Source: Terrabacter sp. Root181 (GTDB taxonomy: Bacteria > Actinomycetota > Actinomycetes > Actinomycetales > Dermatophilaceae). From it: a stretch of 64,000 nucleotides of DNA. Position numbers and translations under genes: made by a program. The notes under the pieces were generated by a model that was given only the letters and a program-made list of their open reading frames with translations, ran no database searches and was not told where the DNA came from. Below are positions 55,492-63,741 of the stretch, one piece after another (within the stretch, counting starts at the first letter, position 1; every line of letters begins with the position of its first letter). The stretch spans positions 1,131,812 to 1,195,811 of the forward strand of contig NZ_LMHU01000001.1 of assembly GCF_001428505.1 (NCBI RefSeq), read 5' to 3'.

Positions 55492-55977
55492 TCAGTGGCG
55501 CTTGCGGCCACTTCTCTCCGCCCGGGCGGCGTCGATCTCGGCGGTGACCGAGCGGAGCGCGGCCGCGATGGTGCCCAGCGAGGCGGCCACGCCGGGCAGC
55601 TCGTCGGCGCCGATCGGGTCGAAGGCGTGCGGCATCCAGTCGCGCACCTCGCGCAGCCGGCGCACCCCGGACTCGGGGATCTCGACGGTGCTCCGTCTCC
55701 GGTCGCTCGGGTCGGGCACACGTCTGACCATCTCGCGCCGCTCGAGGCGGTCGACGAGGGTCGTCGTCGAGCTCGTCGTCAGGCCCAGCTCGGTTGCGAG
55801 GTCCGTCTGGCCCATGGGTCCGCGGGCGAGGAGATAGCTGATGGCCCGGCTCTCGTTCACCGTGAGGTCGAGGTGGGCTGCCACCGCGATGCGGTAACGC
55901 TCGCCGGCGAGGATCAGCTCCCGAAGGGCGATCGTCGCGTCGTCGCGGGCGTGGGCGCGGGGGCTCACGCGCACCAC
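55492..55977 (-). CDS. MarR-family transcriptional regulator
   Basis: A 161-aa winged-helix protein with MGQTDLATELGLTTSSTTTLVDRLERREMVRRVPDPSDRRR as the DNA-binding segment. GTG 55977 (MVRVSPRAHARDD) is the start; a GTG three codons later is possible. It has no Cys, so it is not a thiol-based sensor. The AT-rich element at 56011-56030 is the likely self-regulatory site. It converges with the alditol oxidase gene and is divergent from bldC. Confidence 0.85.
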   Translation of the reverse strand: MVRVSPRAHARDDATIALRELILAGERYRIAVAAHLDLTVNESRAISYLLARGPMGQTDLATELGLTTSSTTTLVDRLERREMVRRVPDPSDRRRSTVEIPESGVRRLREVRDWMPHAFDPIGADELPGVAASLGTIAAALRSVTAEIDAARAERSGRKRH

Positions 55978-56010
55978 CTCCTGAGATCCATCTCATGTGC
56001 CGATCTGGTC

Positions 56011-56030
56011 GCTTGATTGTCTAATTAACT
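56011..56030. promoter_or_regulatory. AT-rich dyad between MarR and bldC
   Basis: TTGATTGTCTAATTAA gives arms TTGAT and ATTAA (4 of 5 matches) in an AT-rich patch that stands out in this GC-rich sequence. It lies 34 nt upstream of the marR start and 136 nt before bldC. It is a possible operator or -10 region, low certainty. Confidence 0.4.
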
Positions 56031-56165
56031 ACCCGTACCGTAGCTGGTGTCGGGAGCCTGGGACCACCGCGCGCGGTGACCCGGGATCCACCGGACTCGG
56101 GGTTGAGCAGCCAGCCCCGAGTCCGAGACCTCCACTGACGCTGCGACGGGGCGAGGCGGACAGAC

Positions 56166-56357
56166 ATGGACGGCGACGACATGGCGGTCGAGAGACTGCT
56201 GACCCCCGCGGAGGTCGCGACGATCTTCCGCGTCGACCCCAAGACGGTGAGCCGCTGGGCCCGGTCGGGCCAGCTGCACGCCCTCCGGACGCTGGGCGGA
56301 CATCGCCGCTACCCGGAGAGCGAGATCTGGGCCCTGCTCGACCAGCAGCAGGGCTAG
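56166..56357 (+). CDS. bldC: BldC-like MerR-type DNA-binding protein
   Basis: A 63-aa protein consisting of the MerR-like HTH only: LLTPAEVATIFRVDPKTVSRWARSGQLHALRTLGGHRRYPESE. It matches BldC of Streptomyces closely and differs from excisionases by that wing. BldC binds as asymmetric head-to-tail oligomers and controls developmental timing. ATG 56166 is the start. Its TAG stop shares the CTAG tetranucleotide with the convergent AGE epimerase stop (56354-56357). Standing alone is typical for bldC. Confidence 0.9.
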   Translation: MDGDDMAVERLLTPAEVATIFRVDPKTVSRWARSGQLHALRTLGGHRRYPESEIWALLDQQQG

Positions 56358-57604
56358 GCGCTGCGGGGCGTCTGCAGCGCCCCGTCGCGCAGCGCCCCCG
56401 CGAACGACGTGATCTCGCCGAGAGCGCCGACGAGACACGCCTGGTAGGCGTGGTAGACGTCCGGGCGCCCCTGCCAGACGACGCTCGACGGGACCAGCTC
56501 GGGTGACAGCTCGTGGCGCCACGAGCCCTGCTCGGGGTCGACGAACCACTGGTGGGCGTGCTCCCACCAGCGGTCGTACCACGCGGCATACGTGGGATCG
56601 CCGGTGGCGAGGTGGAGCGTGCGGGCGGCGCCGATGGCCTCGGTGACGACCCAGTGCAGCCGGTCGCGCACGACGGGCCGGCCCTCGAAGTCGGTGGTGT
56701 AGACGAACCCCTCGTGGCCGTCGACGTCCCAGCCCTCGTGCACCGCGACGTCGAAGAGCGAGCGCGCCTCGTCGAGCAGCCAGGCCGGCGCCTCGGCCCC
56801 GAGGGCGTGGCGAAGGTGCAGCGACAGCCTCGACCACTCGAGCAGGTGGCCCGGCGTCACGCCGAACGGGCGGAACTTGTCGGTCGGACGGTCGCGGTTG
56901 TAGTCCGGGCGCGGCTCCCAGCGGGCGTCGAAGTGCTCAGGCAGCCGGTAGTTCCACGACCGCGCGAAGCCGTGCACGACGCGCTCGGTGATCCGGAGGG
57001 CGTGCCCGAGCCAGCGCGGGTCGCGGGTCACGTCCCACGCGGCGAGCAGCGCCTCCAGGGAGTGCATGTTGGCGTTGACGCCGCGGTAGTCCTCGAGGTC
57101 GGTCCACGTGCGGTCCCAGACGTCGAGGGCCAGGCCGTCGGACTCCCGCCAGAACCGCTGCTCGAAGGTCTGCAGCGCGCCGTCGAGCAGCTCGTCCGCG
57201 CCGGGGCGCCGCGCGGCCGAGGCGGACGTCGCCGCGAGCACGACGAACGCGTGCTCGTAGGCCCGCTTGTCGGCGATGTCGGGCGACCCGTCGCCGTGCA
57301 CCGAGGCGAACCAGCCACCGTGCTCGCCGTCGTGGAGCAGCCCGCCGGGGGCGAAGGCCGCGACGCCGTGGTCGACGACGGGCTCGAACGAGGCGTCGCC
57401 CTCGAGGACCGCCAGGGCGGCCACGTGGGTCATCCGCGCCGTGATCCACAGCTCGACGCCGTATGCCGGGTCGAGCCTCCCGTCGTCGCCGAGCCACCCG
57501 AAGCCGCCGCCGGGGCGTTGCGCCGCACGCGCGAGGGCCCGCAGTGAGCGCCGCTGCTCCGCGAGCCGGTCGAGGTGGTCCGGGGGCAGCGGGGTGTCGG
57601 GCAT
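56354..57604 (-). CDS. AGE-family sugar epimerase/isomerase (YihS-like)
   Basis: A 416-aa (alpha/alpha)6-barrel enzyme. ELWITARMTHVAALAVL near residue 50, ADKRAYEHAFVVLAATSA near residue 110, YRGVNANMHSLEALLAAWD and FGVTPGHLLEWSRL are the N-acylglucosamine 2-epimerase motifs; the His residues in RMTH, YEHAF, NMHS and PGHLLEW are the likely catalytic set. It may act on a hexose or sulfoquinovose; no sulfoquinovose cluster is present. ATG 57604 is used. Stop codon overlap with bldC leaves no terminator between the genes. Confidence 0.83.
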   Translation of the reverse strand: MPDTPLPPDHLDRLAEQRRSLRALARAAQRPGGGFGWLGDDGRLDPAYGVELWITARMTHVAALAVLEGDASFEPVVDHGVAAFAPGGLLHDGEHGGWFASVHGDGSPDIADKRAYEHAFVVLAATSASAARRPGADELLDGALQTFEQRFWRESDGLALDVWDRTWTDLEDYRGVNANMHSLEALLAAWDVTRDPRWLGHALRITERVVHGFARSWNYRLPEHFDARWEPRPDYNRDRPTDKFRPFGVTPGHLLEWSRLSLHLRHALGAEAPAWLLDEARSLFDVAVHEGWDVDGHEGFVYTTDFEGRPVVRDRLHWVVTEAIGAARTLHLATGDPTYAAWYDRWWEHAHQWFVDPEQGSWRHELSPELVPSSVVWQGRPDVYHAYQACLVGALGEITSFAGALRDGALQTPRSA

Positions 57605-57663
57605 GCCCCCCAGTCTGCCGAGGTCGCGCCCCGGCCGCTGCCGGTCCGCGTAACGAACTGGGG

Positions 57664-58248
57664 TCAGAAGTCGCCCGCGTCGCGTCGCAGCCGGGTCAGC
57701 ACGTCGACGAGCGAGCGGACGTCGGCGGCGCCGAGGTCGGGCTGCTCGAAGACCTCGGTGTTGAGGGCCGTCGTGGCGCGCTCGGCCAGCTCCCGGCCGG
57801 CCGGGGTGAGGGCCACGAGCATCGCGCGACGGTCCTCGGGGTGGGTCGAGCGGGTCACGAGCCCGGCGTCCTCGAGGCGGTCGACCGCGTTGGTCACGCT
57901 CGTGGGATGCACCTGCAGGCGGCTGCCGATGACCTTCATGGGTAGCGAGCCGCGCCGGCTGAACCACAGGAGCATGAGCACCTCGTAGCGCGCGAAGGTC
58001 ACCCCGAGGGGGCGGAGGGTCGCCTCGACCCGGGCGAGCACGATCTGGTGCGCGCGCATGAGGGAGGTGATCGCGGCCATCCCGTCGGCGGCGGGGCCCC
58101 ACCCCTGCTCGACCCACTGCTCCCGCGCCCGGGCGATCGGGTCGAAGCCGAGGCCCGAGCCGGCGGCGACCCCGGCGCCCGCGCTGCCCGCCGCGTTGGT
58201 CTGCGCACTCATGGCGTCATCGTAGGACGCGGACGCGTTGACGTCCAT
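57664..58248 (-). CDS. MarR-family regulator divergent from icmF
   Basis: A 194-aa protein (ATG 58248; an alternative ATG 58212 would remove a 12-residue Ala/Ser start). The long N-terminal part to residue 55 is low-complexity Gly/Ala, then the MarR domain MRAHQIVLARVEATLRPLGVTFARYEVLMLLWFS with HTH MKVIGSRLQVHPTSVTNAVDRLEDAGLV. No Cys is present. The 18-bp palindrome at 58249-58266 abuts its start codon and lies just before icmF, so it probably represses both. The effector may be an acyl-CoA or short-chain acid. Confidence 0.85.
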   Translation of the reverse strand: MDVNASASYDDAMSAQTNAAGSAGAGVAAGSGLGFDPIARAREQWVEQGWGPAADGMAAITSLMRAHQIVLARVEATLRPLGVTFARYEVLMLLWFSRRGSLPMKVIGSRLQVHPTSVTNAVDRLEDAGLVTRSTHPEDRRAMLVALTPAGRELAERATTALNTEVFEQPDLGAADVRSLVDVLTRLRRDAGDF

Positions 58249-58266
58249 TAGTAGGAAGTCCTACTA
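58249..58266. promoter_or_regulatory. 18-bp palindrome, MarR operator for icmF and marR
   Basis: TAGTAGGAAGTCCTACTA has perfect 8-bp arms around a 2-bp centre. It touches the ATG of the divergent marR gene (58248) and ends 8 nt before the icmF ATG (58274). Only 25 nt separate the two start codons, so any promoter must overlap it. Confidence 0.72.
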
Positions 58267-58273
58267 TTTTTCC

Positions 58274-61200
58274 ATGTCCGACGCAGCGAAGCGCGATCTC
58301 CACCAGCCGTCACACCACGTCCGTCTCGTCACGGCCAGCAGCCTGTTCGACGGGCACGACGCCTCGATCAACATCATGCGGCGCATCATGCAGACGCAGG
58401 GCGCCGAGGTCATCCACCTCGGACACAACCGCTCCGTCCAGGAGGTCGTCGACGCGGCGATCGAGGAGGACGTCCAGGGCGTCGCCGTCAGCTCCTACCA
58501 GGGCGGCCACGTCGAGTACTTCGAGTACCTCGTGAAGCTGCTCGAGGAGAACGGCGCCGGCCACATCCGTGTCGTCGGCGGCGGGGGCGGCGTCATCGTC
58601 CCCGAGGAGATCGCACGGCTGCGCGAGTCCGGCGTCACGATCTTCAGCCCCGAGGACGGCCAGCGCCTCGGCCTCGCCGGCATGATCAACACCGTCGTCG
58701 CCGACTGTGACTTCGACCCGTGGGAGCTGAGTGCGCCCTCGCTCGAGGCCGTGCTCGCCGGCGAGCGGGCCTCCGTGGCGCGCGCCATCACCGGCGCCCA
58801 GGAGGGCGACATCGACGACGCCATGCTGGCGGCCGTCCGCGAGGCCGCGGGCCGACGCCGCGTGCCGGTCCTCGGCATCACCGGCACCGGTGGCTCCGGC
58901 AAGTCGAGCCTCACCGACGAGCTCATCCGCCGCCTGCGCCTCGACCAGCAGGACAAGCTGCGCGTCGCCGTCCTCGCCGTCGACCCGACCCGCAGCCGTG
59001 GTGGCGGCGCCCTGCTCGGCGACCGCATCCGCATGAGCTCGCTCGACGGCGACCGCGTCTTCTTCCGCAGCCTCGCGACGCGCGGCGGCTCGCAGGTGCC
59101 GACCCACTTGGACGATGTCCTCGACATCGTGCGGGCCGCGGGCTTCGACCTCGTCCTCCTCGAGACGCCGGGCATCGGCCAGGGCGACGCCGCCGTCATC
59201 GACTACGCCGACGTCTCCCTCTACGTCATGACGCCGGAGTTCGGCGCGAGCAGCCAGCTCGAGAAGATCGACATGCTCGACCGCGCCGACGTCGTCGCCA
59301 TCAACAAGTTCGAGCGTCGCGGCGCCGAGGACGCCCTGCGCGACGTCGGCCGCCAGATGGTGCGCAACCGCGAGGCCTTCGGCAAGGGCCCCGCCGACAT
59401 GCCCGTCTACGGCACGTCGGCCGCCACCTTCAACGACGACGGCGTCACCGCGCTCTACCAGGAGCTGCGGGGCCTGCTCGCCGACCGGGGCATGCCGGTC
59501 GAGGAGGGCGTGCTGCCGCGGGTCGCCACCAGGCAGTCCACCCGCATCGCGACCATCGTGCCCGCGTCGCGCGTGCGCTACCTCGCCGAGATCAGCGACA
59601 CCGTCCGCGGCTACCACGAGGCCACCGAGCGGTATGCCGCCGCGGCCAGCCGGGTGCAGCGGCTCGAGTCGGTGCGCGGCGAGCTCGCGGCCGCCGCAGC
59701 GGCCGACGACGTCGACAGCGCCGAGAGCGCGGTGCGTGCCGTGGAGGCCTTGCTCGACCAGGCCCGCACCGACGTGCCGACCGCGGTGGCCGGGGCCCTC
59801 GCCTCCTGGCCGTCCGTCGTCGAGTCCTACTCCGGCGACGAGCAGGTCGTCAGCATCCGGGGCAAGGAGATCCGCAACGTCCTGACCCGAGAGTCCCTGT
59901 CGGGCAACAAGATCCCCCGGGTCTCGCTGCCGCGCTACCGCGACCACGGCGAGCTCGTCAGCTTCCTGCGCCGCGAGAACCTCCCCGGCTACTACCCCTT
60001 CACCGCGGGCGTCTTCCCGTTCAAGCGCGAGGGGGAGGACCCCGCCCGGATGTTCGCGGGGGAGGGCGACCCGTTCCGCACCAACCGGCGCTTCAAGCTG
60101 GTCTCCGAGGGCCAGCCCGCCACCCGTCTGTCGACGGCGTTCGACTCCGTGACCCTCTACGGCCGTGACCCCGACCCGCGCCCCGACGTCTACGGCAAGG
60201 TCGGCACCTCGGGCGTCTCCGTCGCGACGCTCGACGACATGAAGGCGCTCTACGACGGCTTCGACCTCGTCTCCCCGACGACGAGCGTCTCGATGACGAT
60301 CAACGGTCCGGCGCCGACGATCCTCGCCTTCTTCCTCAACACCGCGATCGACCAGCAGCTCGACGCCTTCCGGGCGCGGGAGGGCAGGGAGCCGAGCGAC
60401 GGCGATCGCGAGGAGCTCACGGCATACGCCCTCGCCAACGTGCGTGGCACCGTGCAGGCCGACATCCTCAAGGAGGACCAGGGCCAGAACACCTGCATCT
60501 TCAGCACCGAGTTCTCGCTCAAGATGATGGCCGACATCCAGGAGTGGTTCATCGAGCGGAAGGTCCGCAACTTCTACTCCGTGTCGATCTCCGGCTACCA
60601 CATCGCCGAGGCCGGGGCCAACCCCATCAGCCAGCTCGCGTTCACCCTCGCCAACGGCTTCACCTACGTCGAGAGCTACCTCGCGCGCGGCATGGCGGTC
60701 GACGACTTCGCGCCCAACCTCAGCTTCTTCTTCAGCAACGGCATGGACCCCGAGTACTCCGTGCTGGGCCGTGTGGCCCGCCGCATCTGGGCCGTCGCGA
60801 TGAAGGAGAAGTACAACGCGGGGGAGCGGTCCCAGAAGCTGAAGTACCACGTGCAGACATCGGGCCGCTCGCTGCACGCGCAGGAGATGGACTTCAACGA
60901 CATCCGCACGACGCTCCAAGCGCTCATCGCCATCTACGACAACGCGAACTCCTTGCACACCAACGCTTTCGACGAGGCCGTGACCACGCCGTCGGAGGAG
61001 TCGGTGCGTCGCGCCCTCGCGATCCAGCTCATCATCAACCGCGAGTGGGGTCTCGCGATGAACGAGAACCCGCTCCAGGGCTCGTTCGTCATCGACGAGC
61101 TGACCGACCTCGTCGAGGCCGCCGTCCTCAAGGAGTTCGACCGCATCACCGAGCGTGGCGGCGTGCTCGGCGCGATGGAGACCGGCTACCAGCGCGGGCG

Positions 61201-61543
61201 CATCCAGGACGAGTCGATGCTCTACGAGCACCGCAAGCACGACGGCAGCCTGCCCATCATCGGCGTCAACACCTTCCGCAACCCGCACGAGGGCGAGGTG
61301 CCCCGCACCGTGGTGCTGGCCCGCGGCACCGAGGACGAGAAGCAGAGCCAGCTCTCGCGGGTCCGCGCCTTCCGGGCGGCCCACGAGGTCGAGGCGAAGG
61401 CGGCGCTCGAGGAGCTCCAGGCGGTGGCGATCGAGGGTGGCAACGTCTTCGACGTCCTCATGCGCGCGGCACGGGTGTGCTCGCTCCAGCAGGTCACCGA
61501 GGCCTTCTTCGAGGTCGGCGGCCAGTACCGCCGCAACGTCTGA
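58274..61543 (+). CDS. icmF: IcmF, fused B12-dependent isobutyryl-CoA mutase
   Basis: A 1089-aa fusion. N-terminal cobalamin domain (about 16-150) with LFDGHDASIN, where Asp26 and His28 are the lower-ligand pair; then a MeaI-like G-protein chaperone domain with Walker A GTGGSGKSS (about 204) and NKFE-type base motif; then a linker; then the substrate-binding mutase barrel from about residue 550 (YYPFTAGVFPFKREGEDPARMFAGEG). It interconverts isobutyryl-CoA and butyryl-CoA (some also pivalyl-CoA). Start ATG 58274, ribosome site unclear. A cytosolic BtuF-like gene follows. Confidence 0.93.
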   Translation: MSDAAKRDLHQPSHHVRLVTASSLFDGHDASINIMRRIMQTQGAEVIHLGHNRSVQEVVDAAIEEDVQGVAVSSYQGGHVEYFEYLVKLLEENGAGHIRVVGGGGGVIVPEEIARLRESGVTIFSPEDGQRLGLAGMINTVVADCDFDPWELSAPSLEAVLAGERASVARAITGAQEGDIDDAMLAAVREAAGRRRVPVLGITGTGGSGKSSLTDELIRRLRLDQQDKLRVAVLAVDPTRSRGGGALLGDRIRMSSLDGDRVFFRSLATRGGSQVPTHLDDVLDIVRAAGFDLVLLETPGIGQGDAAVIDYADVSLYVMTPEFGASSQLEKIDMLDRADVVAINKFERRGAEDALRDVGRQMVRNREAFGKGPADMPVYGTSAATFNDDGVTALYQELRGLLADRGMPVEEGVLPRVATRQSTRIATIVPASRVRYLAEISDTVRGYHEATERYAAAASRVQRLESVRGELAAAAAADDVDSAESAVRAVEALLDQARTDVPTAVAGALASWPSVVESYSGDEQVVSIRGKEIRNVLTRESLSGNKIPRVSLPRYRDHGELVSFLRRENLPGYYPFTAGVFPFKREGEDPARMFAGEGDPFRTNRRFKLVSEGQPATRLSTAFDSVTLYGRDPDPRPDVYGKVGTSGVSVATLDDMKALYDGFDLVSPTTSVSMTINGPAPTILAFFLNTAIDQQLDAFRAREGREPSDGDREELTAYALANVRGTVQADILKEDQGQNTCIFSTEFSLKMMADIQEWFIERKVRNFYSVSISGYHIAEAGANPISQLAFTLANGFTYVESYLARGMAVDDFAPNLSFFFSNGMDPEYSVLGRVARRIWAVAMKEKYNAGERSQKLKYHVQTSGRSLHAQEMDFNDIRTTLQALIAIYDNANSLHTNAFDEAVTTPSEESVRRALAIQLIINREWGLAMNENPLQGSFVIDELTDLVEAAVLKEFDRITERGGVLGAMETGYQRGRIQDESMLYEHRKHDGSLPIIGVNTFRNPHEGEVPRTVVLARGTEDEKQSQLSRVRAFRAAHEVEAKAALEELQAVAIEGGNVFDVLMRAARVCSLQQVTEAFFEVGGQYRRNV

Positions 61544-61576
61544 CCCCACCCTCCAACCGTCGAAAGGCCACGAACC

Positions 61577-62338
61577 GTGCCGGTGACGCTCGCCGACGAC
61601 CTCGCGTATGCCGTGTCGTTGCCGACACCGCCACGCCGGGTCGTGTCGCTGGTGCCGTCCATCACCGAGGCCCTGGCGACGACCTGCCCGGAGCGGCTCG
61701 TGGGCGCCACCGACTGGTGCACGCACCCGGAAGGCCTTGCCGTGCAACGGGTTCGAGGCACGAAGAACCCCGACCTCAGGGCCGTCGAGGCGCTCGAGCC
61801 CGACCTCGTCGTGGCCAACAAGGAGGAGAACCGCGAGCTCGACGTCCGGCGGCTGCGTGACGCCGGCGTGCCCGTCTGGGTCACCGACATCGAGACGGTG
61901 CCGGGGGCACTGGACTCGCTCGGGCGGCTCTTCCGCGACGTGCTCGACGTGGGCACGCCCGACTGGCTCGTCGCGGCCGCTGACGAGTGGGGCGGCCCGG
62001 TGCCCGAGCCGATCGTCGACGTGGCCGTGGCGATCTGGCGCGACCCGTGGATGGCCGTCGGCCGCGACACCTTCACCGGCGACCTCGTGTCCCGGCTCGG
62101 CTGGCGCAACGTCCTCGCCGGCTCCGACGACCGCTACCCGCACGTCGACCTCGACGAGCTCGACCGTGAGGGCGTCGTCGTCCTGCTGCCCGACGAGCCC
62201 TACGTCTTCAGGCCCGACGACGGCCCCGAGGCGTTCGACCGCGCGCGCACCGCTCTCGTCAGCGGCCGGCTGCTCACCTGGTACGGCCCGAGCCTCGTCG
62301 GGGCCCGGGCGTCCCTCACCGCAGCGGTCGAGCGCTGA
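61577..62338 (+). CDS. BtuF-like cobalamin/metal-receptor domain without signal peptide
   Basis: A 253-aa helical-backbone metal-receptor protein with PRRVVSLVPSITEALATTCPERLVGATDWCTHPEG at the N-terminus, as in BtuF. There is no signal peptide or lipobox, so it is cytoplasmic, unlike canonical BtuF. AAADEWGGPVPEPIVDVAVAIWRDPWMAVGRDTFTGDL and GWRNVLAGSDDRYPHVDLDEL fit the second domain. GTG 61577 with CGAAAGGCCACGAACC. It is 33 nt downstream of icmF, suggesting a role in B12 handling for the mutase, an inference. Confidence 0.78.
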   Translation: MPVTLADDLAYAVSLPTPPRRVVSLVPSITEALATTCPERLVGATDWCTHPEGLAVQRVRGTKNPDLRAVEALEPDLVVANKEENRELDVRRLRDAGVPVWVTDIETVPGALDSLGRLFRDVLDVGTPDWLVAAADEWGGPVPEPIVDVAVAIWRDPWMAVGRDTFTGDLVSRLGWRNVLAGSDDRYPHVDLDELDREGVVVLLPDEPYVFRPDDGPEAFDRARTALVSGRLLTWYGPSLVGARASLTAAVER

Positions 62339-62402
62339 CTCCGCCCGCGTCAGCACATGCCTGACACCCCGGGCGACAGCACGCGCCTGAATCCGCCGGC
62401 CA

Positions 62403-62447
62403 GTTTGTGGCCTCTCGACGTTCGAGGACCGTCGAGAGGCCACAAAC
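62403..62447. terminator. Perfect 18-bp hairpin between convergent genes
   Basis: GTTTGTGGCCTCTCGACG (62403-62420) pairs with CGTCGAGAGGCCACAAAC (62430-62447) around a 9-nt loop. It lies between the BtuF-like stop (62338) and the JmjC stop (62494). No T-run is present, but length and position fit a bidirectional terminator or a dispersed palindromic element. Confidence 0.72.
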
Positions 62448-62493
62448 CGCGTCCGCCCGGAGGCGGGTCGGGCATCGGGGCGGCGTCGTCCCG

Positions 62494-63741
62494 TCAGTCG
62501 TCGGCGACGACGAGCAGGCCGGCGAGCATCAGCCGACGAGCCAGCTCGAGCCCGACCATGTCGGCGCGCAGGACGCCACCGGCGACCAGGGCGACGAACG
62601 TGCCGACGTCGTGCGACTCGACCGGGAAGTCGGCGAGGCGGCTGCGCAGCCGGGCCGGGCCGTCACCGGAGGGCACGAGCCGAGCGGCCACGTGCGGCCG
62701 CAGGCGGAGCGTCGTCTCGGGGCGAAGGGCGTCGGCCGCCGCCACCTGGGCGAGGGGGCTGATCGGGGCCGGTCGCTGCGAGCCGCGGGCTCGTGCCTCG
62801 AGGGCGTCGACGACCGTGGCCACGTCGATCTCGCCGAGGGCGCGCACGAGCGCTGCCCGCACGAGCTCCACGTCCGGGGCGATGGCCTCGTGGTCGAAGC
62901 CAGTGGGTGCGACGCCGAGGGAGGCCCTGATCCTCTCGTCGCGGCTGGCCTCGGCGACCGCGATGGAGACGAGCTCGTCGGCGACGTGCCGGCGCGTCCA
63001 CACGTGGACGCCCAGCGTGAGGTGCGTGCTGACGCCGCCGAGGGCCGTCGCCGAGTGCACCCAGCCGCGGGGGAGATAGAGGACGTCGCCGGGGCGGAGC
63101 GTGAACTCGTGGTCCGGCGCGCGCCGCCCGACCTCCTCGACCTCGGCCCGGTGGTCGGTCCACGGCTCGTCGCGCAGCGGGGAGTCGTGCACGGGGGGCC
63201 GGACACGCCAGCGCTTCTCGCCACCCACCTGGAGCACGAAGACGTCGTGCACGTCGTAGTGGTCGCTGAAGCCGGTGTTCTGGCTCGGGGTGACGTACGC
63301 GTTGGCCTGGACCGGGTGGCCCAGCTCCTCCGCGAGCTGCTGGGTGAAGTCGATGAGGGGGCCCCACGTGCGGTGCAGCCCTTGCAGGACGATCGTGGCT
63401 CCGTCGGCGAAGTGGCCGAGGAGCTTGTCGTCGCTCACCTGGTCGGCGACCGACGCGCCGACGCCGCCGCCCTGGGTGAACTCGCGGTCCCCCAGGGTGT
63501 GCCCGCCCTTGGCGACACGAAGGAAGGGGGACCGGAGACCGCGACGGGAGATGAGCTCGTCGACGGCGTCCTCCCCGAAGAGGTCGAGCAGGCCGCCCGG
63601 CAGGTCGGCCGCGCGGGTGACCACCGGCGTGTGCGCCCAGTGGTCGCGGGCGAACTCGTCGGCGGCGAACGGCACGAGACGCGCCAGCGCCGAGCGCCCA
63701 CGGTCGTCCGTGGGCACCCGGCTCGTCGTGCCAGCGGTCAT
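62494..63741 (-). CDS. JmjC/cupin-type 2-oxoglutarate/Fe(II) oxygenase (ribosomal-oxygenase-like)
   Basis: A 415-aa protein. A JmjC barrel spans about 25-260: PSQNTGFSDHYDVHDVFVLQVGGEKRWRV gives the HxD iron pair (His-Tyr-Asp near residue 162), and PGDVLYLPRGWVHSATALGG gives the distal His near 229. The C-terminal 130 residues are a helical and winged-helix-like region as in the RoxA/NO66 family. Those enzymes hydroxylate ribosomal proteins, but related cupins also modify peptides. ATG 63741 overlaps the upstream gene's TGA (TGATG), so it is translationally coupled to the repeat-protein gene. Confidence 0.85.
   Translation of the reverse strand: MTAGTTSRVPTDDRGRSALARLVPFAADEFARDHWAHTPVVTRAADLPGGLLDLFGEDAVDELISRRGLRSPFLRVAKGGHTLGDREFTQGGGVGASVADQVSDDKLLGHFADGATIVLQGLHRTWGPLIDFTQQLAEELGHPVQANAYVTPSQNTGFSDHYDVHDVFVLQVGGEKRWRVRPPVHDSPLRDEPWTDHRAEVEEVGRRAPDHEFTLRPGDVLYLPRGWVHSATALGGVSTHLTLGVHVWTRRHVADELVSIAVAEASRDERIRASLGVAPTGFDHEAIAPDVELVRAALVRALGEIDVATVVDALEARARGSQRPAPISPLAQVAAADALRPETTLRLRPHVAARLVPSGDGPARLRSRLADFPVESHDVGTFVALVAGGVLRADMVGLELARRLMLAGLLVVADD

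Noticed and set aside
58200..58274. A cobalamin riboswitch upstream of icmF
   Set aside because: Only 25 nt separate the icmF and marR start codons; no B12-box or large structured leader can fit.
58310..62443. A 1377-codon open frame on the minus strand opposite icmF and the BtuF-like gene
   Set aside because: It is the shadow of strongly GC3-biased codons in icmF; its translation is Arg/Gly/Val/Asp-rich and has no recognisable domain, while the plus strand has intact IcmF motifs.
62403..62447. Integron or phage attachment site
   Set aside because: No integrase gene, no direct repeat or tRNA gene nearby; a simple perfect hairpin between convergent genes is better explained as a terminator.
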